A stretch of DNA of 64,000 nucleotides from Pseudomonas moraviensis (GCF_900105805.1 NZ_LT629788.1:1550001-1614000); one strand, 5' to 3'. Counted from the stretch's first letter, positions 1 through 10,029 are shown. Numbers and translations: made by a program. Notes: a model not told the origin generated them from the letters alone.

Positions 1-781
1 TCAGCGCTGCCTGGAAGGTATCACCGGCGCCGACGGTATCGGCAATCGTTACCGGGTTGGCCGGCACCGACCATGAGCCGTGGGCGCGACTGAACACGGT
101 CGCGCCGTCGCCGCCGCGCGTCAGGAAGACGATCTGGCAGCGATGTTCGAGCCAGCCTTCAATCACCTGCTGCGGATCCTGCTCGGGATAAAGCAGGCTC
201 AGGTCTTCGTCGCTGACTTTGATCAGATCGGCCAGTCGCACCAGCGTGGCGATGCGCTCGCGCCATAGATCGATGTTCGGCTCGGGATTGAGGCGCACAT
301 TGGGATCGAGGCTGATCAGGCGTTTGCCGCTTTCACGCTGGACCAGTCTCAGCAGCGTGTCGCCAATCGGCTGCACCACCAGCGAAAACGAGCCAATGTG
401 CAGGCCGCGAACCTCGTCGCTGAGTGTCGGCAGATGCGCCTCGCTCAACTGCCGGTCGGCACAACCCTCGCCACGGAAGCTGTAATGCGGCGAACCGTTG
501 GCGCCCACGGCGACCATTGCCAGGGTGGTCGGCGCGGCGAAATCCACCAGATAGTCCGGGCGCACGCCTTCGTCCTGCAGCACTTGCTGCAGTCGGCGGC
601 CGAGGTAGTCAGTGGACAGGCCGCCGAACAACGCCGAGTCCACGCCCAAACGGCGCAAACCGACGGCAACGTTGAACGGCGAGCCGCCGGCAATCGCTTT
701 GAAATTGACTTTCGAGGCCAGACCGCTGGCATCGTTTTCGCTGAAGAAATCAAACAGGGCTTCGCCACACACCAGGTACAT
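1..781 (-). CDS. mtlZ: Fructokinase, PfkB family (partial, 3' end outside window)
   Basis: This is a ribokinase/PfkB-type sugar kinase that would phosphorylate fructose released by mannitol oxidation. The reverse-strand reading begins MYLVCGEALFDFFS and runs 260 codons to the window edge. The family signature TVGAGDTF is present near residues 250-257, and Asp254 is the expected catalytic base. A glycine-rich sugar-binding stretch (AGGSPFNVA) lies near residue 30. It starts 13 bp after the xylulokinase stop, at the end of the mtl gene order known from P. fluorescens (mtlEFGKDYZ), which supports the symbol. Only the C-terminal tail is missing. Substrate preference among fructose and related ketoses is inferred from context. 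Confidence 0.9.
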   Translation of the reverse strand, partial: MYLVCGEALFDFFSENDASGLASKVNFKAIAGGSPFNVAVGLRRLGVDSALFGGLSTDYLGRRLQQVLQDEGVRPDYLVDFAAPTTLAMVAVGANGSPHYSFRGEGCADRQLSEAHLPTLSDEVRGLHIGSFSLVVQPIGDTLLRLVQRESGKRLISLDPNVRLNPEPNIDLWRERIATLVRLADLIKVSDEDLSLLYPEQDPQQVIEGWLEHRCQIVFLTRGGDGATVFSRAHGSWSVPANPVTIADTVGAGDTFQAAL

Positions 782-794
782 AGTTGTTTGCTCG

Positions 795-2291
795 TTATAG
801 GGTTGCGACATGCTGTTGATAGCGTTCGTAGGCCTGCTGGAACGCCGCGACATTGGCGGCAATCGGCAGGGTTTCACTGCGCGCGTCGAGATTCACGCAG
901 CGTTCGCACAGAGCGGCCAGGGAGACATCGTCACCCTTCAAACGCAACGCGCACCACGCTGCCTGAATCGCTGCGCCCAGTGCGGCGGCTTCGCTTTGTT
1001 CGGTGCAGATCACCGGGGCGTTCATGATGTCGGCGACGATCTGCCGCCACACTGCGCTCTTCGAGCCGCCGCCGATCAGGCAGATGCGCAGGCTTTGTAA
1101 ACCATTCTGACGGAGCAAATCCAGCCCGTAGCGCAAACCGAAGGTGGTGCCTTCGACGGCGGCGCGGCACAGATTGGCCTGGGTCAGATTGTCCATGGTC
1201 AGCCCGTGCAGGCTGCCGGTCGCGTGGGGCAGGGCTGGGACGCGTTCGCCGTTGAGAAACGGCAGCATGCTCACGCCTTCGGCGCCGATCGGCGACTGCG
1301 CGACCAATTCATTGAAGGTCGGCAGATCGAGCTTGAACAATTCACGAATCGCGCCGGTGGCGTTGGTCAGGTTCATGGTGCAGATCAGCGGCAGCCAGCC
1401 GCCGCTGGACGAGCAGAAGGTGGCGACCGAGGCATCGGCGCTGACCTTCGGCGCGTCGGAAAAGGCGTAGACCGTGCCGGACGATCCGAGGCTCATGGTG
1501 ATCGCCCCGGGCTGGATATTGCCGGTGCCGATGGCGCCCATCATGTTGTCGCCACCGCCGCTCGAAACGACTGCGTTGGGGTTGATGCCGAGTTGCTCGG
1601 CAATCGCTGGCAGGAGGGTGCCCACGGCGGCGTGCGCGTCGATCAGCTCCGGCAGCGCGGTTTGCAAACGGCCGCTGGCGTCGATGTCGCGCAGGATCTG
1701 CAAATCCCACTGACGCGTGCGTACGTTGAAATAACCGGTGCCGGACGCGTCGCCGTATTCGCTGCAGGCGCGGCCGGTAAGCCAGTAGTTGAGGTAGTCG
1801 TGGGGCAACAGAATGCGCGCGATACGTGAGAAAACTTCCGGATGCTGCTCTTTGGTCCAGAGCAGTTTCGACACTGTATAGCCCGGCGCAATGACCACGC
1901 CGAGGCGTTCCAGCGAACCTTGCTCACCGCCCAGTTGCGCGAGCAAGCGGTCGTTTTCCGGCGTGGTTTCGGTATCGCACCAGAGCTTGGCCGGGCGCAG
2001 CACTGCCCCTTTCTCGTCGAGCAGAACCAGACCGTGTTGCTGCCCGGAGACGCCGACGCCGAGAATCGCCTGACCGTTGACATTGGCCGCCTGCAAGGCC
2101 TGGCGAGTGGCGCTGACGAAAGCGTCGAGCCACTGCTGGACGTCTTGTTCGCGGCGGCCATTGGCGCCGCTGATCATCGTATGGGGCGCCGCGCCCAGAC
2201 CGAGCACCTGACCGCTGTCGGCATCGAGGATGATCGCTTTGGTGCCTTGGGTGCCGCAGTCGATACCCAGGAAGAGCTTTGTTGTTGTCAT
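795..2291 (-). CDS. mtlY: Xylulokinase (FGGY family)
   Basis: A 498-residue FGGY carbohydrate kinase that phosphorylates D-xylulose, the product of arabitol oxidation. The N-terminus reads MTTTKLFLGIDCGTQGTKA, the usual ATP/sugar kinase phosphate loop, and GVSGQQHG follows near residue 78. SLGSSGTVYA near residue 270 and IGGGSKSAVW near residue 420 are typical of the second actin-like lobe. The open frame extends 36 codons upstream into repeat DNA, but those codons encode repeat-derived low-complexity sequence, so the ATG at 2291 is preferred. The upstream 430 bp to mtlD is a repeat block, so expression may be partly uncoupled from mtlD. In this setting the gene is the mtlY of the polyol cluster. 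Confidence 0.93.
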   Translation of the reverse strand: MTTTKLFLGIDCGTQGTKAIILDADSGQVLGLGAAPHTMISGANGRREQDVQQWLDAFVSATRQALQAANVNGQAILGVGVSGQQHGLVLLDEKGAVLRPAKLWCDTETTPENDRLLAQLGGEQGSLERLGVVIAPGYTVSKLLWTKEQHPEVFSRIARILLPHDYLNYWLTGRACSEYGDASGTGYFNVRTRQWDLQILRDIDASGRLQTALPELIDAHAAVGTLLPAIAEQLGINPNAVVSSGGGDNMMGAIGTGNIQPGAITMSLGSSGTVYAFSDAPKVSADASVATFCSSSGGWLPLICTMNLTNATGAIRELFKLDLPTFNELVAQSPIGAEGVSMLPFLNGERVPALPHATGSLHGLTMDNLTQANLCRAAVEGTTFGLRYGLDLLRQNGLQSLRICLIGGGSKSAVWRQIVADIMNAPVICTEQSEAAALGAAIQAAWCALRLKGDDVSLAALCERCVNLDARSETLPIAANVAAFQQAYERYQQHVATL

Positions 2292-2330
2292 GTATGGGCC
2301 TGTCAGATTGCGCTGAAGATCAAGAGCTAC

Positions 2331-2720
2331 CCCCTCACCCCAGCCCTCTCCCCCAGGGGGGGGCGAGGGGGAAAGGGAGCAGATTTTCATGCTTTTCAAA
2401 CTCTTATTCGACTCGGAATTTCAGGTCGATGAATAACGGAAGAACCCCGTGGTCGGTTCCCTCTCCCCCAAGGGGGCGAGGGGGAAAGGGAGCAGATTTT
2501 CATGCTTTTCAAGCTTTGTATTCGACTCGAAATTTCAGGTCGATGAATAACGGAAGAACCCCGCGGTCGGTTCCCTCTCCCCCAGGGGGGCGAGGGGGAA
2601 AGGGAGCAGATTTTCATGCTTTTCAAGCTTTGTATTCGACTCGGAATTTCAGGTCGATGAATAACGGAAGAACTCCGCGGTCGGTTCCCTCTCCCCCGGG
2701 AGAGGGCTAGGGTGAGGGGC
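2331..2720. repeat. Tandem repeat block with inverted ends between mtlD and mtlY
   Basis: Three near-identical units of 113-114 bp start at about 2363, 2476 and 2590. Each begins with a purine-rich run, has the core gattttcatgcttttcaa, then ttcaggtcgatgaataacgg, and ends in a C-rich run ccctctcccc. The block is bounded by inverted ends: cccctcaccccagccctctc at the left and the reverse complement of nearly the same string at 2697-2720. Related sequence appears after aprF at 63848-64000. It has no convincing coding content. It is probably a mobile palindromic intergenic element (REP/BIME-like) that has expanded, and its C-rich/G-rich arms could form strong stem-loops in the mtl transcript. Confidence 0.85.
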
Positions 2721-2723
2721 TTT

Positions 2724-4196
2724 TCAGCCGAGCACCCGTTCCAGAGTCCGCGAAACCCCAACCTCGCGCAGACTCTGGCAGCACCATTCGAACGCCGCAA
2801 CAAACTCCGCCGAATTCGCGATCGCCGTGCCGAAAATCTCTTCAACGCCCAGTAACCGCTCCGTGATCAACTCATCGTCCGCTACCAGTCCCTGAACGAA
2901 AGCCGCTCGCGGATCCGGAATCGAATACGTATCGCCGTTCTCGTCCACGCCCTTCAAATACAAGGCCCACGCCGCGACGACCAGTGCCGCGCGTTTGGTC
3001 TCTTTGCCATCGGCAATCAACCGATTGATCGTCGGCACGGTGAATTTGGGAAACTTCGACGAGCCATCCGAACACACCCGCTCAAGCTGATCGGCAATCG
3101 CCTGATTGGAAAATCGCGCCACCAGCGTGTCCTTGTACTCGCTCAGATCGATGCCCGGTACCGGTGCCAGTTGCGGCGTGACGTCGAGGTCCATATAGGC
3201 GCGCATATACCGGACGAACAGCAGGTCGTTCATGGTCTCGTGGACGAAGCGATAACCCTTGAGAAAGCCCAGATACGTCAGCGCCAAGTGACTGCCGTTG
3301 AGCAGCTTGATTTTCATTTCTTCATACGGCGAAACATCGTCGGTGAACTGCACCCCGACCTTTTCCCATGCGGGGCGGCCGTTACCGAATTTGTCCTCCA
3401 GCACCCACTGCACAAACGGTTCGCAGACCACCGGCCAGGCATCGTCAACGGCGTGTTTGTCGGCCAGTTGCAGGCGATGTGCGGTGCTGGTCATCGGTGT
3501 GATGCGGTCGACCATGGCGTTGGGGAAACTGACGTTCTGCTCGATCCACTCGCGCAGTTGCGGATCACGCAGGGCGGCGAATGCCAGCAGTGCCTTGCGA
3601 GCGACCGCGCCGTTGTGCGGCAGGTTATCGCAGGACATCACCGTGAACGCCGGAACGCCCGCCGCTCGGCGTTTGGCCAGTGCGGCGCAGAGGAAACCGA
3701 ACACGGTGCCCGGCGCTTCGGGATGGGCCAGGTCGTGTTGAATCTGCGGCAGATGCGCCATGAACTCGCCGTTGCTGTCGTCGATACAGTAACCGCCCTC
3801 GGTGATGGTCAGGGAGACGATGCGGATCTGCGGTTCGGCCAGTTTGTCGATCAGCGCCTGTGCGCCATCTTCGGCGAGCAGCATGTCGCGGATGGCGCCG
3901 ATGACGCGCACTTCGGTGTCGTCGCTGTCGCCCAGTTCGAACAGAGTGAACAGATAATCCTGCTCGCGCAGATCATCGCGAGCGCGACGATCTTCCGGGC
4001 GCAGGCCGACGCCACAGATGGCCCAGTCGAGCGCTTCGCCAGTGTTCATCAAGGCATCGGTGTAATAGGCCTGATGCGCGCGGTGGAAGCCACCGACGCC
4101 AATATGGGCGATGCCCTGGCGTGTGTCGCCGAGGTCGTAGCCGGGGAGTTGCACTTCGGCGGCGAGGCGATTGAGGTTCTGTTGGTTGAGTTTCAT
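2724..4196 (-). CDS. mtlD: Mannitol 2-dehydrogenase, polyol-specific long-chain type
   Basis: A 490-residue NAD-dependent dehydrogenase that oxidises mannitol to fructose (and arabitol to xylulose). The N-terminal cofactor region has GVGGFHRAHQAYY near residues 32-44. The catalytic segment KIKLLNGSH gives Lys295, Asn300 and His303, exactly the spacing and numbering described for the P. fluorescens enzyme, and the length matches the family (about 490). It lies 15 bp after mtlK, so the two are almost certainly co-transcribed. The enzyme acts in the cytoplasm, and its fructose and xylulose products feed the kinases MtlZ and MtlY. Confidence 0.96.
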   Translation of the reverse strand: MKLNQQNLNRLAAEVQLPGYDLGDTRQGIAHIGVGGFHRAHQAYYTDALMNTGEALDWAICGVGLRPEDRRARDDLREQDYLFTLFELGDSDDTEVRVIGAIRDMLLAEDGAQALIDKLAEPQIRIVSLTITEGGYCIDDSNGEFMAHLPQIQHDLAHPEAPGTVFGFLCAALAKRRAAGVPAFTVMSCDNLPHNGAVARKALLAFAALRDPQLREWIEQNVSFPNAMVDRITPMTSTAHRLQLADKHAVDDAWPVVCEPFVQWVLEDKFGNGRPAWEKVGVQFTDDVSPYEEMKIKLLNGSHLALTYLGFLKGYRFVHETMNDLLFVRYMRAYMDLDVTPQLAPVPGIDLSEYKDTLVARFSNQAIADQLERVCSDGSSKFPKFTVPTINRLIADGKETKRAALVVAAWALYLKGVDENGDTYSIPDPRAAFVQGLVADDELITERLLGVEEIFGTAIANSAEFVAAFEWCCQSLREVGVSRTLERVLG

Positions 4197-4211
4197 CGGA
4201 TAGTCTCGAAA

Positions 4212-5315
<1,104 letters not shown>

Positions 5316-5362
5316 GAGATGGGCCTCCGTGGTTTTCATTCTGTTAAGCCGGACGCGCTTTT

Positions 5363-5454
5363 CTGTAGGAGTGAGCCTGCTCGCGATAGCGGAATGTCCT
5401 TCAACATTGATGTCGACTGACACGGCCGAATCGCGAGCAGGCTCACTCCTACAG
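5363..5454. repeat. Palindromic intergenic repeat (REP pair) between mtlG and mtlK
   Basis: Two 25-base arms, 5363-5387 and 5430-5454, are perfect reverse complements; the left arm starts ctgtaggagtgagcctgctc. A 42-base loop separates them. The same element occurs at 7280-7370 and 8942-9033, and a variant with gggagcgag occurs at 56762-56852. This is the common fluorescent-pseudomonad extragenic palindrome and would form a long stem in the mtl mRNA. Confidence 0.92.
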
Positions 5455-5478
5455 GGGAATGTGTTCGCTCAGGGGTAT

Positions 5479-6309
5479 TCATTTCACGGCACCAAACGAC
5501 AGCCCGCGCACCAGTTGTTTCTGGCTGATCCAGCCAAAGATCAGAATCGGCGCGCAGGCGAGGGTCGAGACTGCCGACAACTTGGCCCAGAACAGACCTT
5601 CGGGGCTTGAGTACGAGGCGATCAACGCAGTCAGTGGCGCGGCATTCGACGAGGTCAGGTTCAGCGACCAGAACGCCTCGTTCCAGCACAGGATCAGCGA
5701 CAGCAGCACGGTCGAGGCGAGGCCGCCCTTGGCGATCGGCAGCAGCACGCGCACCATTTCCTGCCACAGCGTCGCGCCGTCAAGCCGGGCGGCTTCGAGG
5801 ATGTCTTTGGGAATGTCCTTGAAGTAGGTGTAAACCATCCAGACCACGATCGGCAGGTTGATCAGCGTGTAGATCACGATCAGCGCAATGCGCGTGTCGA
5901 GCAGGCCAAAGCTCTTGGCCAACAGATAAATCGGCATCAGCACGCCCACCGGCGGCAGCATCTTGGTCGAGAGCATCCACAGCAGCGTGCCTTTGGTGCG
6001 CTGGGTTTCGTAGAACGCCATCGAGTAGGCCGCCGGCACCGCGATCAACAGACACAGGGCGGTGGCGCTGAAGGAGATCACCACCGAATTCCAGGCGAAA
6101 CTGAAATAGTCGCTGCGCTCGTTGATGTGCAGGTAGTTCTCCAGCGTCGGTGTGAAGATGAACTGCGGCGGCGTGGCGAAAGCGTCGATTTCGCTCTTGA
6201 AACTGGTCATCACCATCCAGAAGATCGGGAAGAAAATCACGATCGCGATGGCCCAGGCCAGCGTGCCGAGCAGCAGGCTTTGCAGGCGGCGGGATTGTTG
6301 GAGCGTCAT
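5479..6309 (-). CDS. mtlG: ABC transporter permease, polyol uptake (second permease)
   Basis: A 276-residue inner-membrane permease of the MalG type with six predicted membrane helices. The first is AWAIAIVIFFPIFWMVMTSF near residues 17-36. The coupling motif EAARLDGATLWQEMVRVLLP near residue 185 is the EAA loop that docks on MtlK. A GTG four bases into the mtlF stop (6321) would give 280 residues, but the ATG at 6309 has GAGG seven bases upstream and is preferred. It follows mtlF by 8 bp and is separated from mtlK by a 163-bp gap that holds a palindromic repeat. Confidence 0.94.
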   Translation of the reverse strand: MTLQQSRRLQSLLLGTLAWAIAIVIFFPIFWMVMTSFKSEIDAFATPPQFIFTPTLENYLHINERSDYFSFAWNSVVISFSATALCLLIAVPAAYSMAFYETQRTKGTLLWMLSTKMLPPVGVLMPIYLLAKSFGLLDTRIALIVIYTLINLPIVVWMVYTYFKDIPKDILEAARLDGATLWQEMVRVLLPIAKGGLASTVLLSLILCWNEAFWSLNLTSSNAAPLTALIASYSSPEGLFWAKLSAVSTLACAPILIFGWISQKQLVRGLSFGAVK

Positions 6310-6317
6310 GGCAGGCC

Positions 6318-7244
6318 TCACGCTTTGTCAGTCAGGTTTTTGCCGATCATCCGCACCAGAATGATCGCGGCGATGTTGGCGATGACCACGGCAATCAAAC
6401 CGCCCGCCGAAGCCATGCCGACGTCGAACTGCACCAGCGCCTGGTTGTAGATCAGGTAGGCGAGGTTGGTCGAGGCGTAGCCGGGGCCGCCATTGGTGGT
6501 GGTGAAGATTTCCGCGAATACCGAGAGAAGGAAGATCGTTTCGATCATCACGACCACGGCGATCGGCCGTGCCAGATGCGGCAGCGTCAGATGCCAGAAG
6601 ATCGCGATCGGGCCGGCACCGTCCAGGCGTGCGGCTTCCTTCTGTTCCTGATCCAGCGACTGCATCGCCGTCATCAGAATCAGGATCGCGAAGGGCAGCC
6701 ATTGCCACGAAACGATGATGATGATCGACAGCAGCGGGTAGTGCGCCAGCCAGTCGACCGGTTGCGCGCCGAACAGCTTCCAGATGTAGGCGAGGATCCC
6801 CGAAACCGGGTGGAAGATCAGGTTCTTCCAGATCAGCGCACCGACCGTGGGCATGATGAAGAACGGCGAAATCAGCATCACTCGCACCAGACCGCGACCC
6901 AGAAATTCGCTGGCCTCCAGCAACGCGCTGATCAGCACGCCGAAGACCACGCTGATCAGCAACACGCTGCCAACCAGCAACAACGTGTTGGTCGCGCCGG
7001 GCATGAAACCCGAATCAGTGAGGAAATAGGTGAAGTTCTCCAGCCCGACAAATTCGTTTTCACCGGGGTAGAGCAGGTTGTAGCGGATCATCGAAAAGTA
7101 CAGGGTCATGCCCAGCGGCACGATCATCCACAGCAGCAAGAGTGCCACCGAAGGACTGACCAGAAACCAGCCTGGGTTGCGCACCCGCAGCTTGCGCTGG
7201 GGTGGCGACAGGTCGATGTGGGCTTTGGCAGTTGAAGTATTCAT
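6318..7244 (-). CDS. mtlF: ABC transporter permease, polyol uptake (first permease)
   Basis: A 308-residue MalF/UgpA-type permease. After a short cytoplasmic N-terminus, six predicted membrane segments begin with PSVALLLLWMIVPLGMTLYF near residues 31-50. The EAA loop KEAARLDGAGPIAIFWHLTLP near residue 205 should contact MtlK. It forms a heterodimer with MtlG, whose gene begins 8 bp downstream. Upstream, a 91-bp palindromic repeat lies between it and mtlE, an arrangement that can allow more binding protein than permease to be made from one transcript. Confidence 0.95.
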   Translation of the reverse strand: MNTSTAKAHIDLSPPQRKLRVRNPGWFLVSPSVALLLLWMIVPLGMTLYFSMIRYNLLYPGENEFVGLENFTYFLTDSGFMPGATNTLLLVGSVLLISVVFGVLISALLEASEFLGRGLVRVMLISPFFIMPTVGALIWKNLIFHPVSGILAYIWKLFGAQPVDWLAHYPLLSIIIIVSWQWLPFAILILMTAMQSLDQEQKEAARLDGAGPIAIFWHLTLPHLARPIAVVVMIETIFLLSVFAEIFTTTNGGPGYASTNLAYLIYNQALVQFDVGMASAGGLIAVVIANIAAIILVRMIGKNLTDKA

Positions 7245-7279
7245 GGCAGTAACCGATTCGACAGGCGAATGAAGATCCC

Positions 7280-7370
7280 CTGTAGGAGTGAGCCTGCTCG
7301 CGATAGCGCAATATCATTCAACGTTGATGTCGACTGACACGGCCTAATCGCGAGCAGGCTCACTCCTACA
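7280..7370. repeat. Palindromic intergenic repeat between mtlE and mtlF
   Basis: Left arm 7280-7304 and right arm 7347-7370 are reverse complements and nearly identical to the element at 5363-5454; even the loop (cgttgatgtcgactgacac) is conserved. It fills most of the 149-bp gap between the binding-protein gene and the first permease gene. Confidence 0.92.
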
Positions 7371-7393
7371 AAAGCAGGAGCAAGCTTTGCGGA

Positions 7394-8704
7394 TTACTTC
7401 GGATAACCCGCGCGCTTCATCTCACGTTCCGTGGTCTGCTGCGCCGCTGCCAGCGCCTGATCCACCGTGGTCTGGCCGATCAGCGCGGCCGAGAACAGCT
7501 TGCCGACCTGGGTGCCCACGGCCTGGAATTCAGGAATGGTCACCAGCTGAATGCCAATGTACGGCACTGGTTTGAGCGTCGGCTTGCTCGGGTCGGCGGC
7601 CTTCAGCGACTCCAGCGTCACTTTGGCAAACGGCGCGGCGCTCATGTACGCGTCGCTGTAGGTCGAAGCGCGGGTGCCCGGTGGCACGTTGGCGATGCCA
7701 TCGGTCTTGGCAACCAGTTCGCCGTACTCTTTGGAAGTGGCCCACGCGCTGAAGGTTTTCGCCGCGTCCTTGGCCTTGGAGCTGGTCGGAATCGCCAGCG
7801 CCCACGAATACAGCCACGCCGAGCCTTTGTCGGTGACCTGATGCGGGGCGAAGGTGAAGCCGACGTGATCGGCGACCTTGCTCTGGGTCTTGTCGGTGAC
7901 GAACGAGCCGGCGACGCTGGCATCGACCCAGATCGCGCATTTGCCACTGTTGAACAGGGCGAGGTTTTCGTTGAAACCGTTGCTGGATGCGCCCGGCGGG
8001 CCGGATTTCTTCATGGTGTTGACGTAGAAATTCAGCGCATTTTTCCATTCCGGCCCGCTGAATTCCGGTTTCCACTGCTCATCGAACCAGCGCGCGCCGT
8101 AGGCGTTGGCGACCGTGGTGACCAACGCCATGTTTTCGCCCCAGCCGGCCTTGCCACGCAGGCAGATGCCGTATTGCTCTTTGTCTTTCTGGGTGAGTTT
8201 TTCCGCGAAACCGGCGATCTCTTCCCAGGTCGGACGCTCCGGCATGGTCAGCCCGGCGTCCTTGAACAGGTCGGTGCGGTAGTAGGTGATCGAACTCTCT
8301 GCGTAGAACGGCAGCGCATACAGCGAACCTTTCACCGACAGGCCTTCGCGCACCGAGGGGAACACGTCGTCCAGAGCGTAACTGGCCGGCAGATCCTTCA
8401 TCGGCTCGAGCCAGCCCTTGCCGCCCCAGAGTGCCGCTTCGTACATGCCGATGGTCAACACGTCGAACTGTCCGCCCTGGGTGGCGATGTCAGTGGTCAG
8501 ACGCTGACGCAGGACGTTTTCTTCCAGCACCACCCAATTGAGCTTGATGTCCGGGTGCTCGCTCTCGAAGGTCTTCGAGAGTTTTTGCATGCGGATCATG
8601 TCGCTGTTGTTGACGGTGGCGATGGTCAGGGTCTGGGCGCCAAGGCTGACGCTGCTGAGGGTCATGCAGGTGAGAGCGAGCAGAGCTTTTGCAGTGGGTT
8701 GCAT
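7394..8704 (-). CDS. mtlE: Polyol ABC transporter substrate-binding protein
   Basis: A 436-residue periplasmic type-1 solute-binding protein that captures mannitol and related polyols. A signal peptide MQPTAKALLALTCMTLSSVS is followed by LGA and a probable cleavage before QTLTIATVN. The rest is typical of this family, with an internal GGQFDVLTIGMYEA ligand-region motif near residue 80. The frame is open seven codons further, but the ATG at 8704 has AAGGAG seven bases upstream. It is the first structural gene of the mtl transport genes, lies 341 bp after mtlR, and is followed by a palindromic repeat before mtlF. Confidence 0.95.
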   Translation of the reverse strand: MQPTAKALLALTCMTLSSVSLGAQTLTIATVNNSDMIRMQKLSKTFESEHPDIKLNWVVLEENVLRQRLTTDIATQGGQFDVLTIGMYEAALWGGKGWLEPMKDLPASYALDDVFPSVREGLSVKGSLYALPFYAESSITYYRTDLFKDAGLTMPERPTWEEIAGFAEKLTQKDKEQYGICLRGKAGWGENMALVTTVANAYGARWFDEQWKPEFSGPEWKNALNFYVNTMKKSGPPGASSNGFNENLALFNSGKCAIWVDASVAGSFVTDKTQSKVADHVGFTFAPHQVTDKGSAWLYSWALAIPTSSKAKDAAKTFSAWATSKEYGELVAKTDGIANVPPGTRASTYSDAYMSAAPFAKVTLESLKAADPSKPTLKPVPYIGIQLVTIPEFQAVGTQVGKLFSAALIGQTTVDQALAAAQQTTEREMKRAGYPK

Positions 8705-8941
8705 CGTGCACTCCTTTTCTGACACCCGTCGGGGCAGAAGGACAGTTATTGTTTTTGTGTCTTCCGAATGCAGGAAGAATCTGCGCTGATTACAGCCTTC
8801 AATGGCAGGACTGACAAATCATCCCTAGCACTTTTGTTGATACTTTTTTGCACTGGGGTTTGCTTGGGGGAACGCAGGGAAGGGGTTTTGCGCGATGGAG
8901 CGTTAGCGAATGCGTACAGATTTCTGATGCCAACACAGCCC
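8705..8941 (-). promoter_or_regulatory. Upstream region of mtlE (probable MtlR-controlled promoter)
   Basis: This is 237 bp of non-coding DNA between the mtlE start and the palindromic repeat that follows mtlR. It is richer in A and T than its neighbours, with T-runs near 8745-8755 and 8840-8850. In the P. fluorescens mtl system the regulator acts just upstream of mtlE, so this is the likely operator/promoter region. I could not identify individual boxes with confidence. Confidence 0.5.
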
Positions 8942-9033
8942 CTGTAGGAGTGAGCCTGCTCGCGATAGCGGTGTTTCACATTGCAAATGTGTTGGCTGAC
9001 TCAGCGCCATCGCGAGCAGGCTCACTCCTACAG
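8942..9033. repeat. Palindromic intergenic repeat after mtlR
   Basis: Left arm 8942-8966 and right arm 9009-9033 are perfect reverse complements of 25 bases and belong to the same family as 5363-5454 and 7280-7370. The loop sequence differs. It sits 12 bp after the mtlR stop and could help end or stabilise the mtlR transcript. Confidence 0.92.
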
Positions 9034-9045
9034 GGGCTTTGTTTA

Positions 9046-9951
9046 TCAGCCGTGGTTTTGTTCTGTCAGGCGCTGCACCGCCAGCCGTCGATAGTGCGTA
9101 GGCGTCATGCCCTTGAGCTGCTGAAAGCGCCGATTGAAGTTGGAAATATTGTTGAAGCCCGACTCGAAGCACACCTCAGTCACCGGTTTGTCGCCGTCGG
9201 CCAGCAGTTCACAGGATTTGCTGATGCGCAGGCGATTGACGAACTCGATGAAATTGCGTCCGGTGGCCTGTTTGAACACTCGACTGAAATAGGTCGGCGT
9301 CATGCCCAAGTGCTCCGCCACCTCTTCCAATGAAATATCTCGGGCGTAGTGACTGAAGATGTAATCGACCGCACGGTTGGTGCGGTCGATATTGTGTTCG
9401 TCGGCCAATTGCGGCGTGGTGGCGCCGGACAGCAACTGGAAGTCGTCACTGGCCGCGAGCAGTTCCATCAGGATGAAAAAGTGCCCGAGGCGGGTGATGC
9501 CGCTGCTGTCGGCGATGCGTTGCATCAGCGTCATGGCCTGGCGGATCGTGCGTTTGCAGCGGAACTCGATGCCGTATTGCGCACGCTCAAGCAGCGGCGC
9601 GAGACTTTTCAGTTCAGCGAAAACCTGGTGCCCGCTTTCGAATAATTCGTCGGTAAAGTTGACGAGCATGTCGCGTTTCTCGACCACTTCATCTTCGGCG
9701 ACCTGGCTGATCCAGTTGTGCGGCAGGTTGGGCCCGGTGAGAAACAGGGTTTCCGGATAGAAGTTGCCGATGTAGTCGCCGATGAACACCTTGCCGGAAC
9801 TGGCGACGATCAGGTGCAGTTCGTATTCCTTGTGAAAATGCCAGCGCACCAGCGGGCAGGGGAAGCCGTGCTGGCGATAGATGATGGACAAACCGTTATG
9901 GTCGTCCATCAACTCGTAGGAAGGATCGGTCACGCGAGCGGTTCGGGTCAT
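9046..9951 (-). CDS. mtlR: AraC-family transcriptional activator of the mannitol operon
   Basis: A 301-residue regulator with an N-terminal cupin-like sensing domain (WHFHKEYELHLIVASSGKVF, residues 36-55) and a C-terminal AraC DNA-binding domain with two helix-turn-helix units. The second shows FESGFNNISNFNRRFQQLKG followed by MTPTHYRR. Length and sequence fit MtlR of P. fluorescens, the polyol-responsive activator of mtlE. The ATG at 9951 is chosen over a GTG three codons upstream; neither has a strong Shine-Dalgarno. It lies upstream of mtlE in the same direction, the published arrangement for this cluster. Confidence 0.93.
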   Translation of the reverse strand: MTRTARVTDPSYELMDDHNGLSIIYRQHGFPCPLVRWHFHKEYELHLIVASSGKVFIGDYIGNFYPETLFLTGPNLPHNWISQVAEDEVVEKRDMLVNFTDELFESGHQVFAELKSLAPLLERAQYGIEFRCKRTIRQAMTLMQRIADSSGITRLGHFFILMELLAASDDFQLLSGATTPQLADEHNIDRTNRAVDYIFSHYARDISLEEVAEHLGMTPTYFSRVFKQATGRNFIEFVNRLRISKSCELLADGDKPVTEVCFESGFNNISNFNRRFQQLKGMTPTHYRRLAVQRLTEQNHG

Positions 9952-10029
9952 GACGGGCACTTTTTTATTATCGCTGCGCGATCATGCCTCGTTTTTCGAC
10001 ATTTGTGCCACTTCTGCACGGTCGCCCGT

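Noticed and set aside
2363..2703. CRISPR-like array
   Set aside because: Units of 113-114 bp adjoin directly with no unique spacers and no cas genes are nearby.
5336..5767. Short frames running through palindromic repeats (also near 7060-7317, 8848-9333 and 56297-56806)
   Set aside because: The recurring peptides (VGVSLLAI, SRAGSLLQG) are translations of the palindromic repeats, not genes.
8848..9333. Plus-strand 161-codon frame overlapping mtlR
   Set aside because: It spans the palindromic repeat and the antisense of the AraC domain; no family match and mtlR is clearly the real gene.
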